From a virus, in IMG/VR virus record IMGVR_UViG_3300032315_000500, positions 1 to 26,099 of that record: 26,099 bases of DNA. The stretch is one strand, 5' to 3'. Of the stretch, positions 15,235-22,418 are shown piece by piece. Below the pieces are notes generated by a model. It made no database searches. It was given only the letters and a program-made list of their open reading frames with translations, and was not told the DNA's origin. A program made the translations under genes and the position numbers. Numbering within the stretch: the first letter of the stretch is position 1; every line of letters starts with the position of its first letter.

Positions 15235-16476
15235 TTACCAAACTTTAAGAATTACCATATTCTGATTAAATCTACCATTCGGCACTGTAACTACAGACTT
15301 GATATCTCCGACCATTTTCCGAACAGCAGGGCGACTTGCCTTGTTAAACGCTGCCAAAAACTCGCCGGGCTTACGGATAGTTTTACTCATGCTCTTTTTC
15401 GTATCAAATCCTAGCACTGTGTTGCCCTTAACAAACAGACACTTGCTATAGTCATCTGCAACCAACCAGATAAGTTTACGCTTCTGCGTATCATATACAA
15501 AAGCCTCGGTCGAGTTATGCAGTTTTGTGGGATGTATACCGATCAGTTCCAGCTTGAGCGCAACGTCAGTGAACGACCTGCAGAACTTGAGCTTTGCTAC
15601 AGTACGCTCGACGGGAACGGGCTTCTTAACACGAACCTTCTTGACAGCTTTCTTGAGCGAAGCGTACCCGTTGAATTCAGCAATAATTTCTTCGACCAGC
15701 TTGATCGCATTCCTAAGTTGCATCTTCGAATAATTCGAATATGCTTCAGCAAGCTGCTCGCACTTGCCAGCCTGCACCTCGACGTACTCATCACGCAGCC
15801 TTTCCCAACGACGGATCATTGGAGAAAGATGTTGTGGCAGAATGTTGCGAGATTGTAGCTCACTAAGGACCCGGCGGGTTACCGAAAAATCTTTAGGTTT
15901 ATTTGAGATGAGGTATTCATCCCAGATAGCTTCGATTTCGCTACCTGCCTCATCTGCTTTTTCACGCATAATTTCTTGAATATTAGGACGATCAACTTTC
16001 TTGAAAGAAAGTACTTTTGCTTTCTGTTCTTGAGTAGTGACAGCATTGATTAGCTTGTCAACTTGTTGGTTGACGCGTTCAACTTCGCGCTCATTGAGTT
16101 CTAGTCCACGAACTGCCATGCGAGCAGTGAAGCCATGTGTTGGAATCATTTGATTGTCGGGGGCCCGACGAATGATTTTAGCTTTGTTTGGATCCTTCGC
16201 GTCAAGGTATTGGATCAAGAAATCTTTGGCTTCTTTGGGACCATAAAAGTGCGAGTACCAATTATATGCTAGGTTCAACGCAAACGCGCGCTTTTCTGGA
16301 TCAGGTTGACCATCAGAAAAATTAGGTTCGGTGCCATAATAGGTAAGGTCAGGGTCTTTAGGACACAAGTCTTTTACTAGAGTATTGGACGAGGCTGCTG
16401 CCTGACCCGGTCTACGAGGAGTTCTTGACTTCGGCGCCGCTTTGCGAGCGGTCGTTTTCTTGGCGCGATTAACCAT
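15235..16476 (-). CDS. 413-aa conserved T4-like phage protein of unknown function
   Basis: Starts with a basic, probably disordered tail (VNRAKKTTARKAAPKSRTPR). Residues 35-140 carry LTYYGTEPNF...AFALNLAYNWYSHFYGPKEAKDFLIQYL and HGFTARMAVRGLELNEREVERVNQQV, patterns I associate with proteins of several T4-like and Rhizobium phages, none characterised to my knowledge. The middle is helical and rich in charged residues, and the C-terminus (residues 300-413) looks like a separate mixed alpha/beta domain with KLKFCRSFTDVALKLELIGIHP and KLIWLVADDYSKCLFVKG. AGGAAGAC lies before the ATG. A sigma70 promoter with TTGACA and TATACT suggests early or middle expression. DNA or RNA binding is possible given the basic tail but not shown. 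Confidence 0.8.
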   Translation of the reverse strand: MVNRAKKTTARKAAPKSRTPRRPGQAAASSNTLVKDLCPKDPDLTYYGTEPNFSDGQPDPEKRAFALNLAYNWYSHFYGPKEAKDFLIQYLDAKDPNKAKIIRRAPDNQMIPTHGFTARMAVRGLELNEREVERVNQQVDKLINAVTTQEQKAKVLSFKKVDRPNIQEIMREKADEAGSEIEAIWDEYLISNKPKDFSVTRRVLSELQSRNILPQHLSPMIRRWERLRDEYVEVQAGKCEQLAEAYSNYSKMQLRNAIKLVEEIIAEFNGYASLKKAVKKVRVKKPVPVERTVAKLKFCRSFTDVALKLELIGIHPTKLHNSTEAFVYDTQKRKLIWLVADDYSKCLFVKGNTVLGFDTKKSMSKTIRKPGEFLAAFNKASRPAVRKMVGDIKSVVTVPNGRFNQNMVILKVW

Positions 16477-16507
16477 ATTAGTCTTCCTTTTCCGACTCTA
16501 CTTATGC

Positions 16508-16536
16508 AGTATACATAGTTGACAGCATAATGTCAA
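16508..16536 (-). promoter_or_regulatory. Sigma70-type promoter before the 413-aa gene
   Basis: Minus strand: TTGACA (16531-16536), exact 17-nt spacer, TATACT (16508-16513), about 31 nt before the ATG. The -35 box contains the TGA stop codon of the upstream 39-aa ORF. Confidence 0.8.
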
Positions 16537-16652
16537 GCCCTGATGCGATCCCCGTGCTTACCGAGAGGAATCATAATAACATAGAGTTGACCATCGATCT
16601 CGAACCCGCGATAATACATACCCTTGATAGTGACCAAACGATGCTTATTCAT
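16533..16652 (-). CDS. 39-aa small ORF, function unknown
   Basis: Reads MNKHRLVTIKGMYYRGFEID and then a second beta-like stretch (GQLYVIMIPLGKH) ending GDRIRA. The ATG lies 1 nt after the stop codon of the 133-aa gene (TGATATG), and a G-rich GGGGGT precedes it, as in coupled phage genes. No known family is recognised. The even, beta-strand-like hydrophobic pattern and tight coupling argue for a real small protein, but its short length leaves doubt. Confidence 0.5.
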   Translation of the reverse strand: MNKHRLVTIKGMYYRGFEIDGQLYVIMIPLGKHGDRIRA

Positions 16653-16653
16653 A

Positions 16654-17055
16654 TCAGACCCCCATCATCTTGGCAAGAGTGCCATACTTCAAGCCGAACG
16701 TATAGTCGGCATATTCGAGACCGTAATGGGCCAAATCTTCCTCTGAAATATTTTGTGCCTGCATCATGATGCGGATGACATCGATCTTACTAGCACGGGG
16801 CATAATAGACAAAATTTCCGCAACGCGCGCCTCGAACTGTTCCCGGGCTTCTTGTTGCTCGCGGATATTGCGATCCATAATAGAATCCAAATCAGCTTGT
16901 GCGCGCGCCCAAGCACGGTCGAAATCCGCCATATCAGCAAATTCGCAGGCGAGGCCGCGGGGGCGATATCCATAAGCATCCTTATGCAGGTCCGAATAGA
17001 CCGAACCTCTGAATTCACCCGGGAACATATCGTTGATTTCACGAAGAGTGATCAT
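16654..17055 (-). CDS. 133-aa conserved phage protein of unknown function
   Basis: Begins MITLREINDMFPGEFRGSVY and SDLHKDAYGYRPRGL, a pattern I recognise from many unrelated phage hypotheticals that carry a YSD-x-x-K-x-x-YGxRPRG-type segment. A coiled helical middle follows (FDRAWARAQADLDSIMDRNIREQQEAREQFEARVAEIL). The end (LEYADYTFGLKYGTLAKMMGV) is probably a short alpha/beta cap. No catalytic motif is visible. Start chosen at 17055 behind AAAGGCAG. It is the first gene behind a good sigma70 promoter and is followed by the 39-aa ORF. Confidence 0.78.
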   Translation of the reverse strand: MITLREINDMFPGEFRGSVYSDLHKDAYGYRPRGLACEFADMADFDRAWARAQADLDSIMDRNIREQQEAREQFEARVAEILSIMPRASKIDVIRIMMQAQNISEEDLAHYGLEYADYTFGLKYGTLAKMMGV

Positions 17056-17090
17056 GTGCTTGCTGCCTTTCGAGTCAATCTCTATAATTC

Positions 17091-17119
17091 AATATAACAA
17101 AACGGGTACCTAATGTCAA
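17091..17119 (-). promoter_or_regulatory. Sigma70-type promoter before the 133-aa gene
   Basis: Minus strand: TTGACA (17114-17119), 17-nt spacer, TATATT (17091-17096), about 35 nt before the ATG. It is divergent from the plus-strand late octamer of gp14 at 17141. Confidence 0.75.
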
Positions 17120-17140
17120 CTGTTATTATCCAAAAATAAC

Positions 17141-17148
17141 GATAAATA
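17141..17148 (+). promoter_or_regulatory. Late promoter octamer GATAAATA 5 nt before gp14-like start
   Basis: Plus strand reads AACGATAAATAAAGAT then ATG. Five nt separate octamer and start codon and no Shine-Dalgarno sequence is seen, the same arrangement as at 5269 and 6092. Confidence 0.6.
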
Positions 17149-17153
17149 AAGAT

Positions 17154-18878
17154 ATGCCTCGTTTATCACTTTACAGACCTAATAAGCAAGACGATTACAG
17201 ATTCCTAGATCGCACGATCTCAGAGATGCTGACGGTCGGCGGTACCGATTTGTATATCCACAAGTATGCGGGCATAACGAATCAAGGGCCATCTATTGAC
17301 GCTACGCAGCCGCAGTATTTAGAACCCGATCCTACTCAGATTCAGGACTTGTTGTTTCTTGAGAACAGAGACAGAAAGTATGATTCAAACATCTATCGCT
17401 TGCGCGGTCACTACTCCGTACAGAACCTCGATTTCGATCTAAGCCAGTTCGGCTTGTTCCTGAATAATGATATTATCTTTGTCACCGTACACTACAACGA
17501 CATGATTGACATCGTAGGTAGAAAATTAATGGTCGGTGATGTACTAGAACTACCGCACTTACTAGATTACAATCCGCTCAAAGAAACCATACCCACTGCA
17601 TTGAAAAGATTCTATCAGATAACTGATTCAAACTATGCGAGTGAAGGGTTCTCGAACACTTGGTATCCGCATCTATGGCGTATCAAATGTGAGCCTCTTG
17701 TTAACTCACAAGAGTTTACTGATATCCTTAAAGAACCAATCGAACAAGATAATTATCTCGGTGATTGGGACAAAGACAAAACTTATCCACCCGGATACAC
17801 TATCGCATACGGTGATAAGATTTATGAATCGATCAAAGATGTTCCTTCTGGAATCAATCCTCCTAATAGTGAATATTGGAGACCCATTGACAACGGAAGT
17901 CTTTCTGATATCCTGTCAGCATACAATACGAACATTTCAATCAATGATGCCGCGCTACAAGAAGCCGCTCGTCTCGTGCCTAAATCTGGTTATGATGTAA
18001 GCAAATTATACGTGGTTCCAACATATGGCGAATTTCAGGCAAATGGTATTCCTTCTGGAAAACTAAATCAGCCTGCTCCTCCTATCAATATCATAACTAA
18101 TGCTCCAGGCACTACTGTTCCTACAGGAACAGTAGTGTTCATGCGTAATCCTAAGTATAAAAACCCAAGCGCAGGGATTAAAGTTTCTAAAGAAGCACTC
18201 AAGAGTATCTGGGACATGACTGCCGATGACGATCATATATCAGATAAGATCGACAAGTTTGTTCAAGCAAGTTTACAAATAGTCGAAGAACTACCAGAGA
18301 TGACAGACAGCGGATCTGGCTCAGTAGAGACTACTAAAATGCTTTCGGTTCATTCATTGGGAATAGTTACCGGACCATATGGCACCGCTGACAATACATA
18401 TGCTACCGCTGATCAGAATCCAGAATTACCTGGCTTTACCGGAACACAACCGTACGGTCCAGACACTATGGATTATCGTGCAGACTGCGACCCTAGATAT
18501 CAATTTATCGCTCGCCAAAGTCCAAGATCATTTGGATATCTAACTGGTTACCTAACTGGTGATGGACAAGCTCCAAATGGTTATCCGACTGGTGCAGGAA
18601 TATCATTTCCTCAAAATCCACAAGTGGGTGACTACTTCTTGCGAATTGATTATATGCCGCAGATTTTATATCGGTGGGACGGAGTTCTTTGGGTAAGAAT
18701 TTCAGAAAATGTAAGAACTGAAACCGGATATGGATTAAACGACAAGTCATTGAAGTCGAGCTTTATTAATGATCAAGCCCAAATCTATCTAAATAACAGT
18801 GATAAGTTTGTATCGGAAGCGCAACCACTATCGTCTATACTACAGCCACCGAAACCAGTTCTTCCACCAAGAGTATAA
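17154..18878 (+). CDS. 14: Neck protein gp14-like, enlarged with extra modules
   Basis: 574 aa against 256 in T4. gp14 joins head and tail with gp13. Residues 1-190 resemble the family: TISEMLTVGGTDLYIHKYAG near the start, a segment SQFGLFLNNDIIFVTVHYN, then GRKLMVGDVLELPHLLDYN and LWRIKCEPLVNS, in the same order as T4 gp14 and its cyanophage relatives (GVEVYY...GDLIYFP...KCE). At residues 201-243 is a WDKDKTYPPGYTIAYGDKIY segment of the carbohydrate-binding-like (CBM5/12-type) pattern, ending NSEYW. Residues 245-480 are beta-poor linkers and at 489-518 is GDYFLRIDYMPQILYRWDG...W. Start at 17154 is directly behind the octamer. Next gene starts 1 nt after the stop. gp14 assignment is likely but not certain. 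Confidence 0.68.
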   Translation: MPRLSLYRPNKQDDYRFLDRTISEMLTVGGTDLYIHKYAGITNQGPSIDATQPQYLEPDPTQIQDLLFLENRDRKYDSNIYRLRGHYSVQNLDFDLSQFGLFLNNDIIFVTVHYNDMIDIVGRKLMVGDVLELPHLLDYNPLKETIPTALKRFYQITDSNYASEGFSNTWYPHLWRIKCEPLVNSQEFTDILKEPIEQDNYLGDWDKDKTYPPGYTIAYGDKIYESIKDVPSGINPPNSEYWRPIDNGSLSDILSAYNTNISINDAALQEAARLVPKSGYDVSKLYVVPTYGEFQANGIPSGKLNQPAPPINIITNAPGTTVPTGTVVFMRNPKYKNPSAGIKVSKEALKSIWDMTADDDHISDKIDKFVQASLQIVEELPEMTDSGSGSVETTKMLSVHSLGIVTGPYGTADNTYATADQNPELPGFTGTQPYGPDTMDYRADCDPRYQFIARQSPRSFGYLTGYLTGDGQAPNGYPTGAGISFPQNPQVGDYFLRIDYMPQILYRWDGVLWVRISENVRTETGYGLNDKSLKSSFINDQAQIYLNNSDKFVSEAQPLSSILQPPKPVLPPRV

Positions 18879-18879
18879 T

Positions 18880-20256
18880 ATGGCACAGTACCATTATGAT
18901 AATCAGATACGCAGGTTTCTAATTCAATTTGGTAAAATTTTTTCCAATTGGTATGTTACCAAAGGCAAAGATCCAAACGGAAATGATATACTGGTTCGTG
19001 TCCCTATCATGTATGGGGACTCTAGTCGTCAAGCAGCGACCATTATTGCCAACAATAGTGCGAGTAATTTACCATCTGCACCTATAATTACCTACTATAT
19101 TAGTGGGTTAGACTATGAGCAGAGTAGAACCCAAGAACCGTTCTTTGTTGATAAGATGCAGGTTAGACAACGTGCATTCAATCAAGAAACTCAGACATAC
19201 GAACAGACGCAAGGACAAGCATTCACTGTTGAACGGTTAATGCCAGTTCCATACCGACTAAGTATTACAGTAGATTTTTGGACTACAAATTATAATCAGA
19301 AACTAGAGATTATCGAACAATTAGGTGTGTTGTTCAATCCTGCACTAGAAATTCAAAGCACCGATAACTTCGTAGACTGGACTTCATTGTCGGTCGTGTA
19401 CCAGAATGGATTAACTTTCTCTAGTAGAAGTATTCCGCAAGGCACTGGAAATCCGATAGATGTCATGTCTTGGAAGTTCTATATGCCTATCTGGATCACA
19501 ACTTCCGCTAAACTTAAAAAGATGGGTGTTATACAAAAAGTTATTGCGTCTATTTTCAGGGGCAATGCACTCGACGACATGCAGGACGACGATCTATTAC
19601 TTGGCACAAGGCAAAAAATTACGCCATATGGATATAATGTATTATTAATCGGCAATTCGTTGCAATTGTTACCGGCTGATTCAGCATTTAATCCTCCTAA
19701 TGAATCGCTGGCGGAACCAGAAAATCCACCTACATCGTTGTATTGGTCTAGTTTACTAAATGTATACGGTGCGATCAAACCCGGAGTATCTCAAATTTGG
19801 TTACAGAATCCTTATCTAGAAAATGACATTGTAGGAACAATCGTACCTGATCCATTAGATGATCGATTCTTGATCTTTAACATAGATTCAGATACTCTAC
19901 CTCAAAATACATTATTACCTGTCGATAGCGTGATCAATCCACAGATTACTGGGCCCAATGCAGGGCTTCCTGGACCTACTCCGGGCAAAAGATATCTGAT
20001 CGTAGAAGATATCGGCAACGAAGGAGATTCATCGGTCGCGTGGGGATCCCTTATCGCACACGCAAACGATATCATTGAATATAATGCTTCACTAGCTACA
20101 TGGGAAGTGGTATTTGATAGCATGACTGACAATTCTGTTGAATTCGTAACGAACTTGACCACAAACGTACAGTATAGATTCGTTCCTTCTGAAGGAGTAT
20201 GGGTCAAATCATATGACGGTTTTGTGGCTCAGGGTGATTGGAGCGTGGTTATTTGA
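18880..20256 (+). CDS. 15: Tail completion and sheath stabiliser protein gp15-like
   Basis: 458 aa against 272 in T4. gp15 caps the head-proximal end of tube and sheath and binds the neck. The N-terminus YHYDNQIRRFLIQFGKIFSN then VRVPIMYGDSSRQAATI matches T4 gp15 (FRRYATLMGDLFSN ... IRVPITYASKEH). The pattern ITYYISGLDYEQSRTQEPFFVDK follows, and VPYRLSITVDFWTTNYNQKLEIIEQL corresponds to T4 MIYELSIFTRYEDDMFQIVEQI. Conserved SWKFYMPIWITTSAKLKKMG closes the core at about residue 210. The remaining 240 residues are extra and beta-like (KRYLIVEDIGN, W-containing segments). Start 18880 (MAQYHYDN) follows the gp14 stop by 1 nt; an upstream extension to 18799 would overlap gp14. Confidence 0.83.
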   Translation: MAQYHYDNQIRRFLIQFGKIFSNWYVTKGKDPNGNDILVRVPIMYGDSSRQAATIIANNSASNLPSAPIITYYISGLDYEQSRTQEPFFVDKMQVRQRAFNQETQTYEQTQGQAFTVERLMPVPYRLSITVDFWTTNYNQKLEIIEQLGVLFNPALEIQSTDNFVDWTSLSVVYQNGLTFSSRSIPQGTGNPIDVMSWKFYMPIWITTSAKLKKMGVIQKVIASIFRGNALDDMQDDDLLLGTRQKITPYGYNVLLIGNSLQLLPADSAFNPPNESLAEPENPPTSLYWSSLLNVYGAIKPGVSQIWLQNPYLENDIVGTIVPDPLDDRFLIFNIDSDTLPQNTLLPVDSVINPQITGPNAGLPGPTPGKRYLIVEDIGNEGDSSVAWGSLIAHANDIIEYNASLATWEVVFDSMTDNSVEFVTNLTTNVQYRFVPSEGVWVKSYDGFVAQGDWSVVI

Positions 20257-20275
20257 TAAAACGAGATGATCCAGA

Positions 20276-20677
20276 ATGAATTCCGCTGCCGGAGTGTTCT
20301 TTTATAGTACCTCAACAAATCGCTATCTTTATTTATTGAGATCAGACTCCAGAAGCCCAACTTGGAGTATTCCCGGTGGCGGGATCAATAAAGATGAAAC
20401 TCTATATGAGGGAATAGAACGTGAGTGTATAGAAGAGATGGGATTCTTTGATGCCGATTTAAAATTGATTCCTATACAGAAATTCGTAACCAATACGTTT
20501 ACGTATCATACATTTTTCTGTCAAGTCACCGAAGAATTCATTCCGTTATTAAACAACGAACATGTGGGGTATGCCTGGGTGCAAGAGGGTAATTACCCTA
20601 AACCATTGCACCCAGGACTATTTTCTACAGTTAATATTGATATCGTAATTGAAAAACTAAATTCTCTTACTAAGTAA
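20276..20677 (+). CDS. Nudix hydrolase
   Basis: 133 aa. Nudix enzymes cleave nucleoside diphosphates linked to another group, such as oxidised dNTPs, ADP-ribose or NAD-type compounds; the substrate here is unknown. The Nudix box is perfect: G35-x5-E41-x7-R49-E50-x2-E53-E54-x-G56 (GGINKDE then RECIEEMGF). A beta strand with WSIPGGG precedes the box and HTFFCQV follows. The ATG has only a weak ribosome site (ACGAGATG), 19 nt after gp15, so it probably shares the gp14-gp15 late transcript. A housekeeping nucleotide clean-up role is likely. Its stop abuts the stop of the convergent coiled-coil gene with no gap. Confidence 0.92.
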   Translation: MNSAAGVFFYSTSTNRYLYLLRSDSRSPTWSIPGGGINKDETLYEGIERECIEEMGFFDADLKLIPIQKFVTNTFTYHTFFCQVTEEFIPLLNNEHVGYAWVQEGNYPKPLHPGLFSTVNIDIVIEKLNSLTK

Positions 20678-20992
20678 TTACCCAAACAAGTTTTGGATTA
20701 ATGGAAATCCAGCAGAACCTGCTAACACACCTGCCCCCATCAACATCCATCTCCACTTTTCTAATGTAGAAATTTTAGTTTCTAGTGTTTTGTGAGCAGC
20801 CACGTTAGTTACCTGAAACTCTTTGATAAGGTCCTGGGTAGATTCAGCATGGGTATCTAGGTGAGTTCGCAAATCCTTCAGATCATTTTTTAATTCATCA
20901 ACTTTTTCTTCGATGTTTCTATATTGTACCTGAAGGATTGCGACCTCGGTCTCAGTCTGCTTCATTTTAGTAATGCTAGAAGGCTGGGCCAT
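20678..20992 (-). CDS. Coiled-coil protein with C-terminal membrane segment, holin/XhlA-like
   Basis: 104 aa. Residues about 10-75 are heptad-rich (TEVAILQVQYRNIEEKVDEL, then DLRTHLDTHAESTQDL) and should form a coiled coil. Residues 83-104 (WRWMLMGAGVLAGSAGFPLI) are one hydrophobic segment after a K-W-R-W boundary, at the extreme C-terminus. This layout is known from XhlA-type haemolysin-enhancing or holin-associated proteins of phages and from other small phage membrane proteins. AAGGAAAT precedes the ATG. It follows the 417-aa structural gene by 11 nt, so it is probably in the same transcript. A lysis role is plausible but no endolysin is in the window. Confidence 0.72.
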   Translation of the reverse strand: MAQPSSITKMKQTETEVAILQVQYRNIEEKVDELKNDLKDLRTHLDTHAESTQDLIKEFQVTNVAAHKTLETKISTLEKWRWMLMGAGVLAGSAGFPLIQNLFG

Positions 20993-21003
20993 TTTTTATT
21001 TCC

Positions 21004-22257
21004 TTATGCGTTGCCGATAGTTACTATCGGATAAGGCTGTGCATTTGCAACGTTTCCGTCAGCCGCAGCAGCACTGTTGAATGACGCAAATGCCGGATTA
21101 GCATTCTGCAATACAATATTTCCAGTTGCTACTGGCCCAGAGGTTGCAGTAAACAACTCGGCAGTGTGATCACTCAAACTTTGAACCTTAACAGTTGAGC
21201 TATTTGCATACGTTGCAGTGATAGTCATTTGGCCCGGAAGCATTGCGGTATTTGCAACGTTTGCAGTGTAGCACTGCCCAACTAGACCTGATGTACTACC
21301 TTGAACAAGATACTTCTGCTTGCCCTTTTGACGGACAATATATCCTGCTTCAGGGGTAGCATATACAAATGCTGCGCCGGCGATATTGGCTGTTGCGTTA
21401 GCAGTCAAGAGTGTAGTGTCTTGTGTTGCGTTGGGAGTACCTGTAGCATTGGATAGATCAACTTCAGCACCAGCAACGGTTGTCGAAACAGTGAATGCAG
21501 ATGCGTTAGCGATTGCCTTAACAAAATATGTAGTATTGGCTACTAAACCACCTAAGTTAGCACTGAATGCTACCGGAAGATTTGCATATAATGTTTGTGC
21601 ATTACCCGAAGTACGGATGATGTTTCCTGTGTTTTGTGTATTAGCTACTGCAACAGTAGTCACGCCTGTAGCAGTATCAACATATCCTAATGTAGTTGGG
21701 GTGCCGTCAGATGCAATATATTGTATTACACTGGCAGCGCCGATGTTTGCCAAATCAGTTCCTAGTCCACCGACGACATTGCTACCGTCTGAAGCATAAA
21801 GCGTGCCAGTACCAGTTTGACCCAATGCAACATTACAAAGTACTTGTTTACCATAGAGGGCAGTATTACCCCCGACTACCGAATACGTGTTTGCATTTGT
21901 TGCTGGCCATTCAGGACCAATTGGATTGTTGAAGTACATGTCAACCGGTGCAACAGTTGTTGCAATGGTTTGCCCTGAAGTAGCTGACAAATCAACTTTA
22001 GTTGAAGTTGGGTTAGCATTTAGTGGGGTAGCAGAAACAGTAAATGTGCTATTTGAACCAGCGTTTACTACTTCAAGAATCCAGTAGAGTGTACCGGCGA
22101 CTAATCCGCCGACATTAGATGCAGTTACAAATGGCATACCGGCAATGATGCCGAGATTAGTAAAGTTTGCTGATGTTGTTACGATGTCTGTTGCAGCAGC
22201 AGTAGCAGTGATGGTTATGACTGCTTGAGCCTTTGCGATTTTTAGTGGACGACCCAT
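21004..22257 (-). CDS. 417-aa beta-rich virion structural protein, unknown function
   Basis: Begins MGRPLKIAKAQAVITITATA, an N-terminus I associate with structural proteins in T4-like aquatic phages. The chain is rich in T, A, N, V and G and lacks catalytic motifs. It contains a duplicated module: VGGLVAGTLYWILEVVNAGS...FTVSAT...VDLSATSG near residues 45-95 and GGLVANTTYFVKAIANAS-AFTVSTT...VDLSNATG near 240-290, a fold of the kind used in fibre-like and decoration proteins. The frame is open to 22347, but the AGGAGA site 5 nt before MGRPLKI fixes the start at 22257. A perfect TATAAATA octamer lies 103 nt upstream. Confidence 0.78.
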   Translation of the reverse strand: MGRPLKIAKAQAVITITATAAATDIVTTSANFTNLGIIAGMPFVTASNVGGLVAGTLYWILEVVNAGSNSTFTVSATPLNANPTSTKVDLSATSGQTIATTVAPVDMYFNNPIGPEWPATNANTYSVVGGNTALYGKQVLCNVALGQTGTGTLYASDGSNVVGGLGTDLANIGAASVIQYIASDGTPTTLGYVDTATGVTTVAVANTQNTGNIIRTSGNAQTLYANLPVAFSANLGGLVANTTYFVKAIANASAFTVSTTVAGAEVDLSNATGTPNATQDTTLLTANATANIAGAAFVYATPEAGYIVRQKGKQKYLVQGSTSGLVGQCYTANVANTAMLPGQMTITATYANSSTVKVQSLSDHTAELFTATSGPVATGNIVLQNANPAFASFNSAAAADGNVANAQPYPIVTIGNA

Positions 22258-22360
22258 TTGGTTTCTCCTAAGTGGCGTTCTATGCCATACACGCCGGGTA
22301 GCGCGTAAACTCACGTTGATACAATGTGAACGACTTCCACACTGCAATAGTAAGCACTGT

Positions 22361-22368
22361 TATTTATA
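22361..22368 (-). promoter_or_regulatory. Perfect late promoter octamer TATAAATA before the 417-aa gene
   Basis: Minus strand reads AGTATAAATAACAG, the exact T4 consensus. It gives a 5' leader of nearly 100 nt, the longest in the window, with a short GGCGT/ACGCC pairing close to the AGGAGA site. Confidence 0.72.
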
Positions 22369-22418
22369 CTAAAGGTGATATTTTAGGTGACCAACAAAGA
22401 TATAGTACTATCGCAGCC

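Noticed and set aside
18799-18879. Longer start for gp15 at 18799
   Set aside because: It overlaps the end of gp14 and adds a basic, non-family segment; MAQYHYDN at 18880 matches the gp15 family start and follows the gp14 stop by 1 nt.
13096-20340. TATTTAT/TAAATA matches inside coding regions (for example near 13099 and 20333)
   Set aside because: They lie within genes, point to no nearby start and are expected at this base composition.
22258-22347. Longer start for the 417-aa protein at 22347
   Set aside because: The added 30 residues are the leader translated by chance; AGGAGA precedes the ATG at 22257.
22402-22411. ATAGTACTAT palindrome resembling the sheath leader palindrome
   Set aside because: Only 10 nt long, different in the centre and not placed relative to a promoter in the same way; likely chance.
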